Assembly (NCBI GenBank): GCA_036395835.1
Contig: DASWCW010000072.1
Span: 1 to 30,127 of the forward strand
Length of the DNA stretch: 30,127 bases
Source of the DNA: AP-16 sp036395835
GTDB lineage: Bacteria; Pseudomonadota; Alphaproteobacteria; Rhizobiales; Xanthobacteraceae
Direction of reading: 5' to 3'
Part shown: one piece after another, positions 1 to 7,555 of the stretch
Layout of the letters: the number at the start of each line of letters is the position of its first letter
Numbering within the stretch: position 1 is the first letter of the stretch
Made by a program: the position numbers and the translations under genes
The notes under the pieces: model-generated
Database searches by the model: none
Seen by the model: the letters and a program-made list of their open reading frames with translations, nothing else
What the model was told of the DNA's origin: nothing

Positions 1-435
1 GTCGAAGACCTCAAAGCTGCTATCGCGTTCTTTGTCGAACTTGGTCTGGAGCTGGAGGGCGAGGCGACAGTCGAGGGACAATGGGTGGACCGCGTCGTCG
101 GGCTCAACGGTGTCCGAAGTGACATCGCCTTGCTGCGGACCCCGGACGGCCACAGCCGCCTTGAGCTGACGAAGTTTCAAGCGCCGCCGGCGACCACCAC
201 TGAGCCGAACGCACCGGTGAACACGTTGGGCATCCGCCGAATCATGTTCGCCGTCGACGACATCGAGGCGGTCCTAGCCCGCCTGGAGGCCCACGGCGCC
301 GAACTCGTGGGCGAGGTGGTGCAGTACGAGGACAAGTACCTGCTCTGCTACGTCCACGGCCCCGAGGGCATCCTCGTCGCGCTGGCCGAGCAACTCGGTA
401 ATAAATCGGTAACGGATGTTTTAGGAAATCCTTGA
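1..435 (+). CDS. VOC (glyoxalase/bleomycin-resistance fold) protein, 5' end outside window
   Basis: The frame is open from base 1 to the TGA at 433-435, so the gene starts upstream; a GTG at 85 is internal. About 144 codons are visible. They read as a vicinal-oxygen-chelate fold: an N-terminal half beginning VEDLKAAIAFF and a second half with LGIRRIMFAVDDIEAVLARL followed by the typical end GILVALAEQLG. VOC proteins are small metal-dependent enzymes (glyoxalases, dioxygenases, thiol transferases) or drug-binding proteins, and the substrate cannot be read here. After the usual family end the frame runs on for 11 residues to the stop. A strong hairpin lies 60 bases downstream. The VOC assignment is confident; the specific function is unknown. 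Confidence 0.8.
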   Translation, partial: VEDLKAAIAFFVELGLELEGEATVEGQWVDRVVGLNGVRSDIALLRTPDGHSRLELTKFQAPPATTTEPNAPVNTLGIRRIMFAVDDIEAVLARLEAHGAELVGEVVQYEDKYLLCYVHGPEGILVALAEQLGNKSVTDVLGNP

Positions 436-494
436 CGAAAGAATTCGCCGCGAATGCGGCAATCTGATACAGATTGTGCAGAAATAAGGGAGCC

Positions 495-536
495 AACCCC
501 CGCCGTTTTATACTATTCCTCAAAACGGCGGGGGTT
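495..536 (+). terminator. Strong hairpin, probable transcription terminator for the VOC gene
   Basis: There is a perfect 15-bp inverted repeat, AACCCCCGCCGTTTT at 495-509 and its complement at 522-536, with a 12-base loop. It lies 60 bases after the VOC stop codon. The trailing strand is only moderately T-rich (TT-G-TT-G-T). The A/T blocks at the loop side and the symmetry could also serve the opposite strand. Terminator function is inferred from the stem and its position. Confidence 0.6.
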
Positions 537-565
537 GTTGTGCGCGCACTGGGCGGGTGGGGCAA

Positions 566-588
566 GCGCATATCAAATTTGATTGCGC
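566..588. repeat. Bulged palindrome around ATCAAATTTGAT
   Basis: GCGCA at 566-570 and TGCGC at 584-588 flank a perfect 12-bp palindrome (572-583), with one unpaired T at 571. It is one of a series of inverted repeats in this spacer and could be a protein-binding site or part of a mobile intergenic element. Confidence 0.45.
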
Positions 589-639
589 CCTAGCGCAAAC
601 CGCATTGCATTGCGCCTCGGTCGCCGCAAGGATACGGAG

Positions 640-682
640 CAAAGAGCGACAAAAAGTGCTACTATTTTATTGACGCTCTTTG
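640..682. repeat. Inverted repeat CAAAGAGCG/CGCTCTTTG
   Basis: The arms 640-652 and 670-682 pair at 12 of 13 positions, with a single A-A mismatch between the 9-bp outer block and a 3-bp inner block, around a 17-base A/T-rich loop. Together with its neighbours it gives this spacer unusually high folding potential. Confidence 0.5.
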
Positions 683-703
683 TGTAGTTTCCGAAGCGGC
701 GAA

Positions 704-793
704 GCAAACCAAAAATTTCCTTTCCTTCATTTCCCGCCTTGCGGCGGAGGCGGAGGAGCCGCGCAAAAAATGCAAGGAAATTTTTGGGTTTGC
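704..793. repeat. Long inverted repeat, arms of about 19 bp
   Basis: The left arm 704-722 (GCAAACC then AAAAATTTCCTT) matches the right arm 774-793 in inverted orientation, with one extra G in the right arm. The innermost 14 bp are perfect. The 51-base interior is GC-rich. The length and near-perfection suggest a transposable palindromic element (MITE- or REP-like) or a structured transcript. I could not identify a second copy in the window. Confidence 0.5.
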
Positions 794-1008
794 CCGCGCG
801 AGTCCGCGAGCGCGGTCGAGGCGTGTTCCAGCGCGATCGGGGCGTACTTGGCGGGTTCAAGCCACCACGCACGCGGAGCGTGCGAAGTCAGTCGAGGTTC
901 TGCTGGAAATGAGTTCGGACTTTTTGATACAATAACCACCACATCTGCTGATCCGTTCCGGCACTACCCGCGACGAAGTTCAGTCCGCACACATTTCGTG
1001 CCGTGGCA

Positions 1009-1989
1009 TCAGTGCGGGGCTTCGCGGATGGTGCGCACCACCGTCGAGCCGTGGCCCGCGCTCACGACCGCGAGCTGATTGTTCCGGGACAGCATCTCGT
1101 CGAACTGCGCGATCGTCTGCAACGGCGCTTTCGGCACCATGTGGACGATACGGTAGCCGTTCGCCTCGAGTTGATGGAGCAGCTCGGGAAGCGCTTGCGA
1201 AGTCGCGCGCTGGAAATCGTGCAGCAGGACGATGCCCTTGCCGTGCTTCTCCAGCTTGGTCATGACCGATCGGACGACCTGCTCGGGCTTGCGCATGGTG
1301 AAATCGAACGAATCCATGTCGCAGGAGAAGATCGCGATATTGCGCTGCCCGAGGTAGGCGAGCATGTCCGGCGCATGGCGCAGCGCCGGGAACCGGAAGA
1401 ACGGCGCGGTCGGGGCGCCCGCTGCCAGGCGCACGGCACTGGCCCCCATCTCGATCTCGCGAATGGCGTCCTGCCTGGATTTCCTGGAGAGCGTCGCATG
1501 CGACCAGGTGTGGCTGCCGATCGTGTGCCCGGCCTCGGCCACCTGCCTGAGGATCTCGGGATGCCAGGCGGCGTGCTTGCCGATCGGGAAGAACGTGGCC
1601 TTGAGGCAGTGCGCCGCGAGCGCGGCGAGCACGGCCGGCGTGTTGTGCGGCCACGGCCCGTCGTCGAACGTCAGCACGACTTCCTTGTCGCGCAGAAAAT
1701 CGTGCTGCTTGAAATGCTCGAACCCGAAGCCCGGCCCGCCGGTCGTATCGACCTCGACGATGCGCGAGACGCCGAGCGCACGGGGGTTGTCGGCGCACTC
1801 GGTGGTCGCCACGACAGGGCCGGGGACCGGAGGCGTTTTCTCGTCAGGCGGCCCGCTCGGGAGGCCTGCAACCGGTGCTGCCGGCGTCGGCACCGGCGCG
1901 GGTTTGAGTTTTTGGTGAAGGATCAGGCCCGCACCGGCGGTCGCCAGCGCGATCGATACCACCAGCACGGATGCCGCAATTCCACGCAT
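1009..1989 (-). CDS. Membrane-anchored polysaccharide deacetylase (NodB/CE4 family)
   Basis: CE4 enzymes are metal-dependent and remove acetyl groups from N- or O-acetylated glycans such as chitin oligomers, peptidoglycan or surface polysaccharide. In this 326-residue protein the family motifs are visible: TFDDGP (107-112, catalytic base and metal Asp), H160-TWS-H164 (metal histidines), FRFP (198-201) and LLHD (256-259). An N-terminal hydrophobic segment (about 4-24), then a Pro-rich linker (about 30-60), indicate a signal anchor with the catalytic domain in the periplasm. I place the start at ATG 1989 because GGTGGAG lies just upstream and the hydrophobic segment follows at once; the longer frame to 2061 adds Arg-rich residues. 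The gene lies 165 bases downstream of the cyclase gene on the same strand. The substrate is not predictable. Confidence 0.85.
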   Translation of the reverse strand: MRGIAASVLVVSIALATAGAGLILHQKLKPAPVPTPAAPVAGLPSGPPDEKTPPVPGPVVATTECADNPRALGVSRIVEVDTTGGPGFGFEHFKQHDFLRDKEVVLTFDDGPWPHNTPAVLAALAAHCLKATFFPIGKHAAWHPEILRQVAEAGHTIGSHTWSHATLSRKSRQDAIREIEMGASAVRLAAGAPTAPFFRFPALRHAPDMLAYLGQRNIAIFSCDMDSFDFTMRKPEQVVRSVMTKLEKHGKGIVLLHDFQRATSQALPELLHQLEANGYRIVHMVPKAPLQTIAQFDEMLSRNNQLAVVSAGHGSTVVRTIREAPH

Positions 1990-2154
1990 GTCTCCACCCG
2001 CGGGCCGCTTGTCGGATCGGCGTAGGGAACTCCGGAGCTTCGGGCCCGCTGGCCAAACCAAAACAAGGCCGGGCGGTTCCTCAGCCCCGTCCGTCTCCGC
2101 GCCGGTAGACTCCTCGTGCCGGAGCCAACGCGGCGATGCTGAACTTCAGCCGAG

Positions 2155-3912
2155 TCACTCCGGCATGCCGGCCTGGCGCAGGCCCGCCTCGTACTTGGCG
2201 AGATCTTCGGCGCGATAGGGTCCCAGCGCGTCCCGGATCTCGGCAATGCGCAGGCCAGGGTTGGCCTGACGCAGTCGGGCGACGACCTGCTTCGCCTCCT
2301 CCAAATGCCCGGCGAGCGCGTGGGCGGCCGCGGCGACGTAGGGGGCGGTGTGGAGCTCGACCGCCATGGCCGCCCATGACGCGGCTTCCTCGTAGCGGCC
2401 GGCGAAGAAATGCGCGTGGGCGGCCGCAGCCTGCACGTCGGCGATGAGCGGATCAAGCGGGCTCAGGCGCATGGCGTGCGCGAGATGCTCGATCGCGAGG
2501 TCCGGCTGGCCCAGCCACACCCGCGCCAAACCGCTGTAGAGCCACGCCCACGCCAAATTCGGATTGAGCGCGAGCGCCCGATCGATGAACGCCACGCCAG
2601 CCACCATGTCGTGAACGACGTAAGCCAGCGCGAACCCTGCAACGCTGAGCGCGACCGGGTCGTCCTTGCCGAGTTCCGCCGCGCGCCGCGCCAGCCGCTC
2701 CGTCTCGGCGATCTCGCGGGCGCGGTCCTGCATCCAGCCGCCCGCCTTGCGCTGCACGCGGCACCATGCCGCCATGCCGTACGCCGCCGCGAAGCCGGGA
2801 TCGAGCTCGATCGCCCGGTAGAACAATTTGAGCGCCTCCTCGTTGCCCGCCCGCGTCCACGGGTGAATGGTGGCGTGCGCGCGCAGATAATAATCGTAGG
2901 CGTCGAGGCTCCCGGTCGGCTTGCGCTTGGCGCGCTCGATCTCCGCCTGCTCGAGCTTCGGCGCGATCGCGCCCACCACGCTCTCGGTCACCTGGTCCTG
3001 CAGCTCGAAGATGTTCTCCAGCGCGCCGTCGAAGCGGTCGGCCCAGAGGTGGCCGCCGGTGGCCGCATCGATCAGCTGCGCGGTGATGCGCACCCGGCTC
3101 GCCGCCTTGCGCACGCTGCCTTCGAGCACGTAGCGGACGCCAAGTTCGCGACCGACCTGCTTCACGTCGACCGCGCGGCCCTTGTAGGTGAAGCTCGAAT
3201 TGCGCGAGATCACGAACAGGTTGCGGAAGCGCGAGAGCGCCGTGATGATGTCCTCCACGATGCCGTCGGCGAAATACTCCTGCTCCGGGTCGCCGCTCAG
3301 ATTCTGGAACGGCAGGACGGCGATCGACGGCTTGTCGGGAAGCGCCAGCGCCGGGCGTGGCGCCGCGGCGGCCGCGGCCGCGCCGGCGGGGCGCACGCGA
3401 TAGACCCGCACCGGCGAGGCGATGTTCTTGAGCCGCTGCTCGCCGGCGTCCTCGAACGCGACGTCGAGCTTGCCGCGCACCAGCCGTTGCGCGTCGTCGG
3501 AGAGGCAGATGCCGCCGGGCTCGGCAAGCGCTTCGATGCGCGCCGCCACGTTCACGCCGTCGCCGAAAATATCGCCGGCATCCAGGATGACGTCGCCGAG
3601 GTTGATGCCGATGCGGAACTCGATGCGGCTCTCCGCCGGCAGGCTTTTGTTGCACTCGGCCATGCCGCGCTGGACGTGAAGCGCGCAGCGCAGCGCGTCG
3701 ACCACGCTGCCGAACTCCGCCAGCAGGCCGTCGCCGGTGTTCTTGACGATGCGCCCACGGTGCCGGGCGATGCAGGGATCGACGACGACGCGCAGGTGCT
3801 CCTTGAGCCGGGCGTGCGTCCCCTCCTCGTCGATCCCGGTCAGCCGGCTATAGCCCGCGACGTCGGCCGCCAGAATGGCCGTTAGTCTTCGCTCTACGGG
3901 CTTCCGCGCCAA
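2155..3912 (-). CDS. Class III adenylate/guanylate cyclase with TolB/FlgO-like domain and TPR repeats
   Basis: The N-terminal cyclase homology domain (about 6-175) would make a cyclic nucleotide from ATP or GTP. Its key residues are present: metal aspartates D17 (LAADVAGYSR) and D61 (NTGDGLLAEF), and transition-state residues N121 and R125 (GVNVAARIE). Residues about 195-320 match the TolB/FlgO-like module of such proteins (SIAVLPFQNLSGD, YVLEGSVRK). The rest, about 355-585, is TPR-like helical repeat for protein contacts. No transmembrane segment is obvious. An ATG frame extends upstream to 4296, but those 128 codons have no family character and run through a terminator and another gene. TTG 3912, preceded by GGAGAG five bases away, gives the standard family N-terminus. 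Rare-start choice is the main uncertainty. Confidence 0.8.
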   Translation of the reverse strand: MARKPVERRLTAILAADVAGYSRLTGIDEEGTHARLKEHLRVVVDPCIARHRGRIVKNTGDGLLAEFGSVVDALRCALHVQRGMAECNKSLPAESRIEFRIGINLGDVILDAGDIFGDGVNVAARIEALAEPGGICLSDDAQRLVRGKLDVAFEDAGEQRLKNIASPVRVYRVRPAGAAAAAAAPRPALALPDKPSIAVLPFQNLSGDPEQEYFADGIVEDIITALSRFRNLFVISRNSSFTYKGRAVDVKQVGRELGVRYVLEGSVRKAASRVRITAQLIDAATGGHLWADRFDGALENIFELQDQVTESVVGAIAPKLEQAEIERAKRKPTGSLDAYDYYLRAHATIHPWTRAGNEEALKLFYRAIELDPGFAAAYGMAAWCRVQRKAGGWMQDRAREIAETERLARRAAELGKDDPVALSVAGFALAYVVHDMVAGVAFIDRALALNPNLAWAWLYSGLARVWLGQPDLAIEHLAHAMRLSPLDPLIADVQAAAAHAHFFAGRYEEAASWAAMAVELHTAPYVAAAAHALAGHLEEAKQVVARLRQANPGLRIAEIRDALGPYRAEDLAKYEAGLRQAGMPE

Positions 3913-4027
3913 AGCCGCTCTCCGCTGCAATCCAGGCCGGACATGATAGCACCGTGCGGGCGATGCCGGCACCGGGCGGCCCGGGATGCTCGGATCGACA
4001 TGCAGGTGCCGGACAAAACCAAGACGA

Positions 4028-4057
4028 AACAAAACCCCGTGCCGGATCGACACGGGG
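4028..4057 (-). terminator. Intrinsic terminator after the small hydrophilic gene
   Basis: Read on the minus strand, CCCCGTG (4057-4051), a 9-base loop and CACGGGG (4041-4035) form a perfect 7-bp GC stem followed directly by TTTTGTTT (4034-4027). This is a textbook Rho-independent terminator about 55 bases after the stop of the 4113-4280 gene. It separates that gene from the cyclase gene and argues against the longer cyclase start. Confidence 0.8.
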
Positions 4058-4112
4058 CACAGTCGCATCGCGCGCCAATCTCGATCGGCGGCGATCATCA
4101 ACGTCGCGCGCC

Positions 4113-4280
4113 TTAGCGCTTGGGCTCTTGCTGCTTCTCGCGCGACATCTCGCCCATGCGGGAAAGCTCGGATTGCTTCTTCTTCTCCTGCCGGGCGTCT
4201 TTCTGGCCGAGGTTGCCGCCCTGGCTCTGCTGGCGCGAATGGTCCTGCTTCTGCTGGTCGAATTGTGGTTTGCCTGTCAT
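4113..4280 (-). CDS. Small hydrophilic Gln/Lys/Glu-rich protein, 55 residues
   Basis: The protein starts MTGKPQFDQQKQDHSRQQSQ and continues with a charged, helix-prone sequence ending EKQQEPKR. It has no hydrophobic segment, no cysteine and no recognised enzyme motif, so it is probably cytoplasmic and largely unstructured or helical. I chose ATG 4280 because GGAGG lies seven bases upstream; the frame extends to 4478 but the added part crosses the promoter and has no matching character. The gene is a self-contained unit: an EcfG-like promoter at 4312-4336 and an intrinsic terminator at 4028-4057. Small hydrophilic proteins of this type in alphaproteobacteria are often stress-induced. That is inference here; no function is assigned. 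Confidence 0.7.
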   Translation of the reverse strand: MTGKPQFDQQKQDHSRQQSQGGNLGQKDARQEKKKQSELSRMGEMSREKQQEPKR

Positions 4281-4292
4281 CTCTCTCTGCCT

Positions 4293-4347
4293 CCAAGCTT
4301 CACACGGGGGGAACGCAAAGCCCTCCATTTCGTTCTGAGAAGCTTGG
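4293..4347 (-). promoter_or_regulatory. Candidate EcfG-type stress promoter bracketed by an inverted repeat
   Basis: On the minus strand AGAAC (4336-4332), a 16-base spacer and CGTT (4315-4312) approximate the alphaproteobacterial general stress sigma consensus GGAAC-N16/17-CGTT, one mismatch in the -35. The -10 lies about 32 bases before ATG 4280, leaving a short leader with the GGAGG site. A perfect 8-bp inverted repeat, CCAAGCTT (4293-4300) and AAGCTTGG (4340-4347), encloses the whole element and could be an operator. Confidence 0.4.
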
Positions 4348-4549
4348 TCGCGGGAAACCCGCAGCATGATACCGCCCCCCGAATCCCCGCGCTGGGGCGA
4401 GAGGAAAGAACGTATGCGGCGCGGCCTGAGCCACTGGCTTTTTCTGTGATCGTCAGTATGGCCGTCCGCCAGTATCAAATTGCCGCCACGCGCCAGACAC
4501 GCCTGCGCCGTGCTAGGGCGCTCTATCCGAGACGCCGCCGGGGACCCAC

Positions 4550-5473
4550 ATGGCCGACATCATCCTGCATCATTACGAGACCTCGCCGTATTCGGAAAAG
4601 ATCCGGCTCGCGTTCGGCATCAAGGGGCTCGCCTGGTCGTCGGTCGAGATCCCGCGCATCATGCCCAAGCCCGACCTCATGCCGCTGACCGGCGGCTATC
4701 GCAAAACGCCGGTGATGCAGATCGGCGCCGATGTCTATTGCGATACCCAGCTCATCCTGCGCGAGATCGACGCGCGCCATCCCTCACCATCGCTCAATCC
4801 GCATCCGGGCGTTGCCGACGCGCTCGCCTGGTGGGCCGAGAAGGCGATGTTCACGCCGGCCGTGATCGTCGCCTTCGCCAAGATCGGCGACCAGCTGCCC
4901 GAAAACTTCAAACAGGACCGCGCCAAATTCTCCGGGCGCAATTTCGATCCCGCCGCCATGAAGGCCGTGCTGCCCTATCAGCTCGACCAGCTGCGCGCGC
5001 ATTGCGATTGGCTCGACCGCGCGCTCGCCGACGGCCGAAAATTTTTGCTCGGCGAACGACCGGGCACGGCCGACCTCGCCGCCTACCATTGCGTCTGGTT
5101 CGTCCAGCGCAACGTCGGCACGACCGCGGCGCCGCTCGGTGGGTTCGCCCGTCTGCTGGCCTGGGCCGAGCGCATGGCCGCCTTCGGCCATGGCAAGCGC
5201 ACCGAGATGAGCTCGCAGCGCGCACTCGAGATCGCCAAAGCCGCCACCCCCGCGATGCGGGCGGAGCCGACGGCGGCCGATGGTTCCGATCCCGCCGACC
5301 GCAAGCCGGGCCAGCGAGTCACGGTGACGCCCGACGACGTCGGCAAGGATCCGGTCTCGGGCGAGCTCGTCCGCTCGAGCGCGCAGGAGATCGTGATCAA
5401 GCGCTCCGATCCTCAGGTCGGCGACGTGCACGTGCATTTCCCCCGCGCGGGCTTCGTCGTATCCACCGCGTGA
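4550..5473 (+). CDS. Glutathione S-transferase family protein with C-terminal extension
   Basis: The 307-residue protein begins ADIILHHYETSPYSEKIRLAFGIKGL, a thioredoxin-fold GST N-terminal domain (about 1-80). It contains the cis-proline step RKTPVMQIG and the segment YCDTQLILREID, where GSTs bind the glutathione gamma-glutamyl group. An all-helical C-terminal domain follows (about 90-225, with FLLGERPGTADLAAYH). Residues about 235-307 form an extra hydrophilic tail beyond usual GST length (near 200-230). A GGGGA ribosome site precedes the ATG. GSTs conjugate or reductively cleave electrophiles with glutathione; the substrate is unknown. The stop overlaps the start of the next gene (GTGA), so the two are probably co-translated. 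Confidence 0.85.
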   Translation: MADIILHHYETSPYSEKIRLAFGIKGLAWSSVEIPRIMPKPDLMPLTGGYRKTPVMQIGADVYCDTQLILREIDARHPSPSLNPHPGVADALAWWAEKAMFTPAVIVAFAKIGDQLPENFKQDRAKFSGRNFDPAAMKAVLPYQLDQLRAHCDWLDRALADGRKFLLGERPGTADLAAYHCVWFVQRNVGTTAAPLGGFARLLAWAERMAAFGHGKRTEMSSQRALEIAKAATPAMRAEPTAADGSDPADRKPGQRVTVTPDDVGKDPVSGELVRSSAQEIVIKRSDPQVGDVHVHFPRAGFVVSTA

Positions 5474-6519
5474 GCATCTTGCCGAGTCGACTGCTCCCGG
5501 TCTCGCTGGTCGGGTCCTATCCGCAGCCCGATTGGCTGATCGATCGCCAGAAACTCGCCAAGCAGACGCCGCCGCGGGTGCGGGCGCAGGAATTGTGGCG
5601 CGTCGCTCCGCACTTCCTCGAGCAGGCGCAGGACGACGCCACCTTGCTGGCGATCCGCGATCAGGAACGGGCCGGCCTCGACATCGTCACCGACGGCGAG
5701 ATAAGGCGCGAGAGCTATTCCAACCGCTTCGCCACCGCGCTCGACGGGGTCGATCTCGACAATCCCGGCACCACGATCAGCCGCAGCGGCCGGCCCATCG
5801 CGGTGCCGCGCGTGGTCGGAAAAATCCGCCGCCGGCATCCGGTCGAGGTGCGCGACGCGCGCTTTCTGCGCGCCAACACCGACCGCACCATCAAGATGAC
5901 GGTCCCGGGCCCGTTCACCATGGCGCAGCAATGCCAGGACGATTTCTACCGCGACGAGGAGCGTCTGGCGCTCGACTACGCGGCAGCCGTCAACGCGGAG
6001 ATCCGCGACCTGTTCGCCGCCGGCGTCGACGTCGTGCAAATCGACGAGCCGTGGATGCAGGCGCGCCCCGACCGGGCCAAGCGCTACGGCGTTGCCGCAC
6101 TCAACCGCGCGCTCGAAGGAATCGAAGGCACGACGGCGGTCCATATCTGCTTCGGCTACGCCGCGATGGTGAAGGACAAGCCGACCGGCTATTCGTTCCT
6201 CTCCGAGCTCGAGCAATCGGCCGCCCGGCAGATCTCGATCGAGACCGCGCAGCCCGCGCTCGACTGCTCGGTGCTCGAAACGCTGCCGTCGAAGACCATC
6301 ATCCTGGGCGTGCTCGATCTCTCCGAGGAGGCGGTGGAGCGGCCGGAGACGGTGGCGAAGCGCATCCGCCGCGCGCTGGCATTCGTGCCCGCGGAACGCA
6401 TCATTGTCGCACCCGACTGCGGGCTGAAGTATCTCGCGCACAAGACCGCCTTTGGTAAGATGCAGGCGATGGCCGCCGGGGCCGCGATCGTCCGGCGCGA
6501 GATCGAGGCAGCCGGCTGA
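5470..6519 (+). CDS. MetE C-terminal-domain-like (cobalamin-independent methionine synthase II family) methyltransferase
   Basis: The 349-residue protein corresponds to the catalytic C-terminal half of MetE without the N-terminal domain. The opening PVSLVGSYPQP and the zinc-site residues are visible: H225-I-C227, E258 and C317 (APDCGLKYL), equivalent to the His, Cys, Glu and Cys ligands of MetE. The motif DVVQIDEPWM is also typical. Such short paralogues move methyl groups between a donor and a thiol, and several act outside methionine synthesis. GTG 5470 overlaps the stop of the GST gene by four bases; the open frame back to 4480 is antisense-like shadow within the GST gene. A dioxygenase gene follows after 40 bases, so the protein may serve methyl transfer in catabolism. 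That role is inference. Confidence 0.85.
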   Translation: MSILPSRLLPVSLVGSYPQPDWLIDRQKLAKQTPPRVRAQELWRVAPHFLEQAQDDATLLAIRDQERAGLDIVTDGEIRRESYSNRFATALDGVDLDNPGTTISRSGRPIAVPRVVGKIRRRHPVEVRDARFLRANTDRTIKMTVPGPFTMAQQCQDDFYRDEERLALDYAAAVNAEIRDLFAAGVDVVQIDEPWMQARPDRAKRYGVAALNRALEGIEGTTAVHICFGYAAMVKDKPTGYSFLSELEQSAARQISIETAQPALDCSVLETLPSKTIILGVLDLSEEAVERPETVAKRIRRALAFVPAERIIVAPDCGLKYLAHKTAFGKMQAMAAGAAIVRREIEAAG

Positions 6520-6559
6520 GCCGGCACGATGGCCGCTGGATTTTTTCTGGGAGTTGGAC

Positions 6560-7435
6560 ATGCCGTATGTGACCGAGAGCAATTTGACCGAGATCGCGCG
6601 CGAGCGCTGGAGCAACATCCCCGACCCGCGCCTGCGCGAGATCATGACCGCGCTGGTCAAGCACGTGCATGCGTTCGTGCGCGAGATCGAGCCGACCCAG
6701 CCGGAATGGGCGAGCGCGATCGATTGGCTCACGCGCACCGGCAAGATGTGCACGGACAAGCGCCAGGAGTTCATCCTGTTCTCGGACGTGCTCGGCGTCA
6801 GCATGCTGATGGACGCCATCAACAACCGCCTGGCGACCGGCGCGACGCCCACCACCGTCGAGGGACCGTTCCACGTCCCGGCCTCCCCGGAATTCGCCGA
6901 TGGCGCCAACATGGCCCAAGACGCCCCGGGCCTGCCCTGCTTCGTCACCGGCACGGTGCGCGATCTCGACGGCAAGCCGGTTGCAGGCGCGAGCCTCGAC
7001 GTGTGGCAGACCGACGGCGAGGGGCTTTATGAGGCGCAGCGCGACGTCGATGAGCCGTGGCTGCGGGGCATCTTTCACACCAAGGCGGACGGATCGTTCG
7101 TGATCCGCACGGTCGTGCCGATTTCCTACACGATCCCGATGGACGGCACCGTCGGCGAGCTCGTGGAGCGCACGAACATCAGCCATTACCGGCCCGCGCA
7201 CATCCATTTCGTGGTCGAGGCGCCGGGCTACCATCGCATCGTCACGCATCTGTTCCGGCGCGGCGACCGCTATCTCGACACCGACGTGGTCTATGGCGTG
7301 AAGGAGCCGCTGATCGTCGACTTCGAGGAAATCCCCGGCGGCAAGGCGCCGAACGGCGAGACGCTCGAAAGCCCGTTCTATCTGGTGAACTACGATTTCG
7401 TGCTGCAGAAGACCGCAATCGCCAAGGCGGCGTGA
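6560..7435 (+). CDS. Intradiol ring-cleavage dioxygenase (catechol/hydroxyquinol 1,2-dioxygenase type)
   Basis: Intradiol dioxygenases use non-haem Fe(III) to split the bond between the two hydroxyls of catechols or hydroxyquinol, giving muconates. In this 291-residue protein all four iron ligands are readable with family spacing: Y157 (GLYEAQ), Y190 (ISYTIP), H214 and H216 (RPAHIHF). The N-terminal helical dimerisation region (about 1-95) is of the catechol/hydroxyquinol class, and VEGPFHVP at 100-107 is a class hallmark. I chose ATG 6560 because GGGAG lies upstream and the family N-terminus begins there. It is the last gene of the GST, MetE-like, dioxygenase run. A palindromic repeat follows the stop. 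Which ring diol is used cannot be told from sequence alone. Confidence 0.9.
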   Translation: MPYVTESNLTEIARERWSNIPDPRLREIMTALVKHVHAFVREIEPTQPEWASAIDWLTRTGKMCTDKRQEFILFSDVLGVSMLMDAINNRLATGATPTTVEGPFHVPASPEFADGANMAQDAPGLPCFVTGTVRDLDGKPVAGASLDVWQTDGEGLYEAQRDVDEPWLRGIFHTKADGSFVIRTVVPISYTIPMDGTVGELVERTNISHYRPAHIHFVVEAPGYHRIVTHLFRRGDRYLDTDVVYGVKEPLIVDFEEIPGGKAPNGETLESPFYLVNYDFVLQKTAIAKAA

Positions 7436-7443
7436 CAAACGTG

Positions 7444-7555
7444 TCGTCGTTCCGGGACGCGCCGCAGGCGCGGACCCGGAACCCATGACCACCGACGATC
7501 GATCCGTGTTCATGGATCCCGGCTCGCGTTCGCTCCGCTCACTCGGCCGGGATAC
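7444..7555. repeat. GC-rich palindromic intergenic repeat
   Basis: There are two nested palindromes. The first is 7451-7480: TCCGGG pairs with CCCGGA, and inside it CGCGCC pairs with GGCGCG around GCA. The second is ATCCCGG at 7516-7522 with CCGGGAT at 7547-7553. This is the style of dispersed repeat common between genes in Bradyrhizobium-like genomes. The segment TCATGGATCCCGG also occurs, inverted and slightly diverged, in the repeat at 17992-18089, so two family members are present. It follows the dioxygenase stop and could end transcription or stabilise the mRNA. Confidence 0.65.

Larger units (their letters stand above)
436..1008. other. Gene-poor spacer rich in palindromes
   Basis: This is 573 bases between the VOC gene and the convergent deacetylase gene. 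I see no reading frame with recognisable protein character. The minus-strand frames at 573-872 and 727-942 are Arg/Pro-rich and run through inverted repeats. It contains hairpins at 447-460 (GCCGC/GCGGC) and 461-475 (AATCTG/CAGATT), a terminator-like stem at 495-536, a bulged palindrome at 566-588, and inverted repeats at 640-682 and 704-793. It looks like a dispersed intergenic repeat or a structured RNA region, but which cannot be decided from one copy. Confidence 0.55.

Noticed and set aside
573..942. Minus-strand frames at 573-872 and 727-942 as genes
   Set aside because: They run through inverted repeats, are Arg/Pro-rich and lack a ribosome site or domain. They look like translated intergenic repeat.
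1003..2025. Long plus-strand frame opposite the deacetylase
   Set aside because: It is a high-GC antisense shadow; the minus strand carries all CE4 motifs.
2410..3885. Plus-strand 491-codon frame opposite the cyclase
   Set aside because: It is rich in Arg/His/Ala with no domain, while the minus strand has full cyclase motifs.
4480..5469. Upstream extension of the MetE-like protein
   Set aside because: The extra 330 codons overlap the GST gene in another frame and are Arg-rich; GTG 5470 with the GTGA overlap is better.
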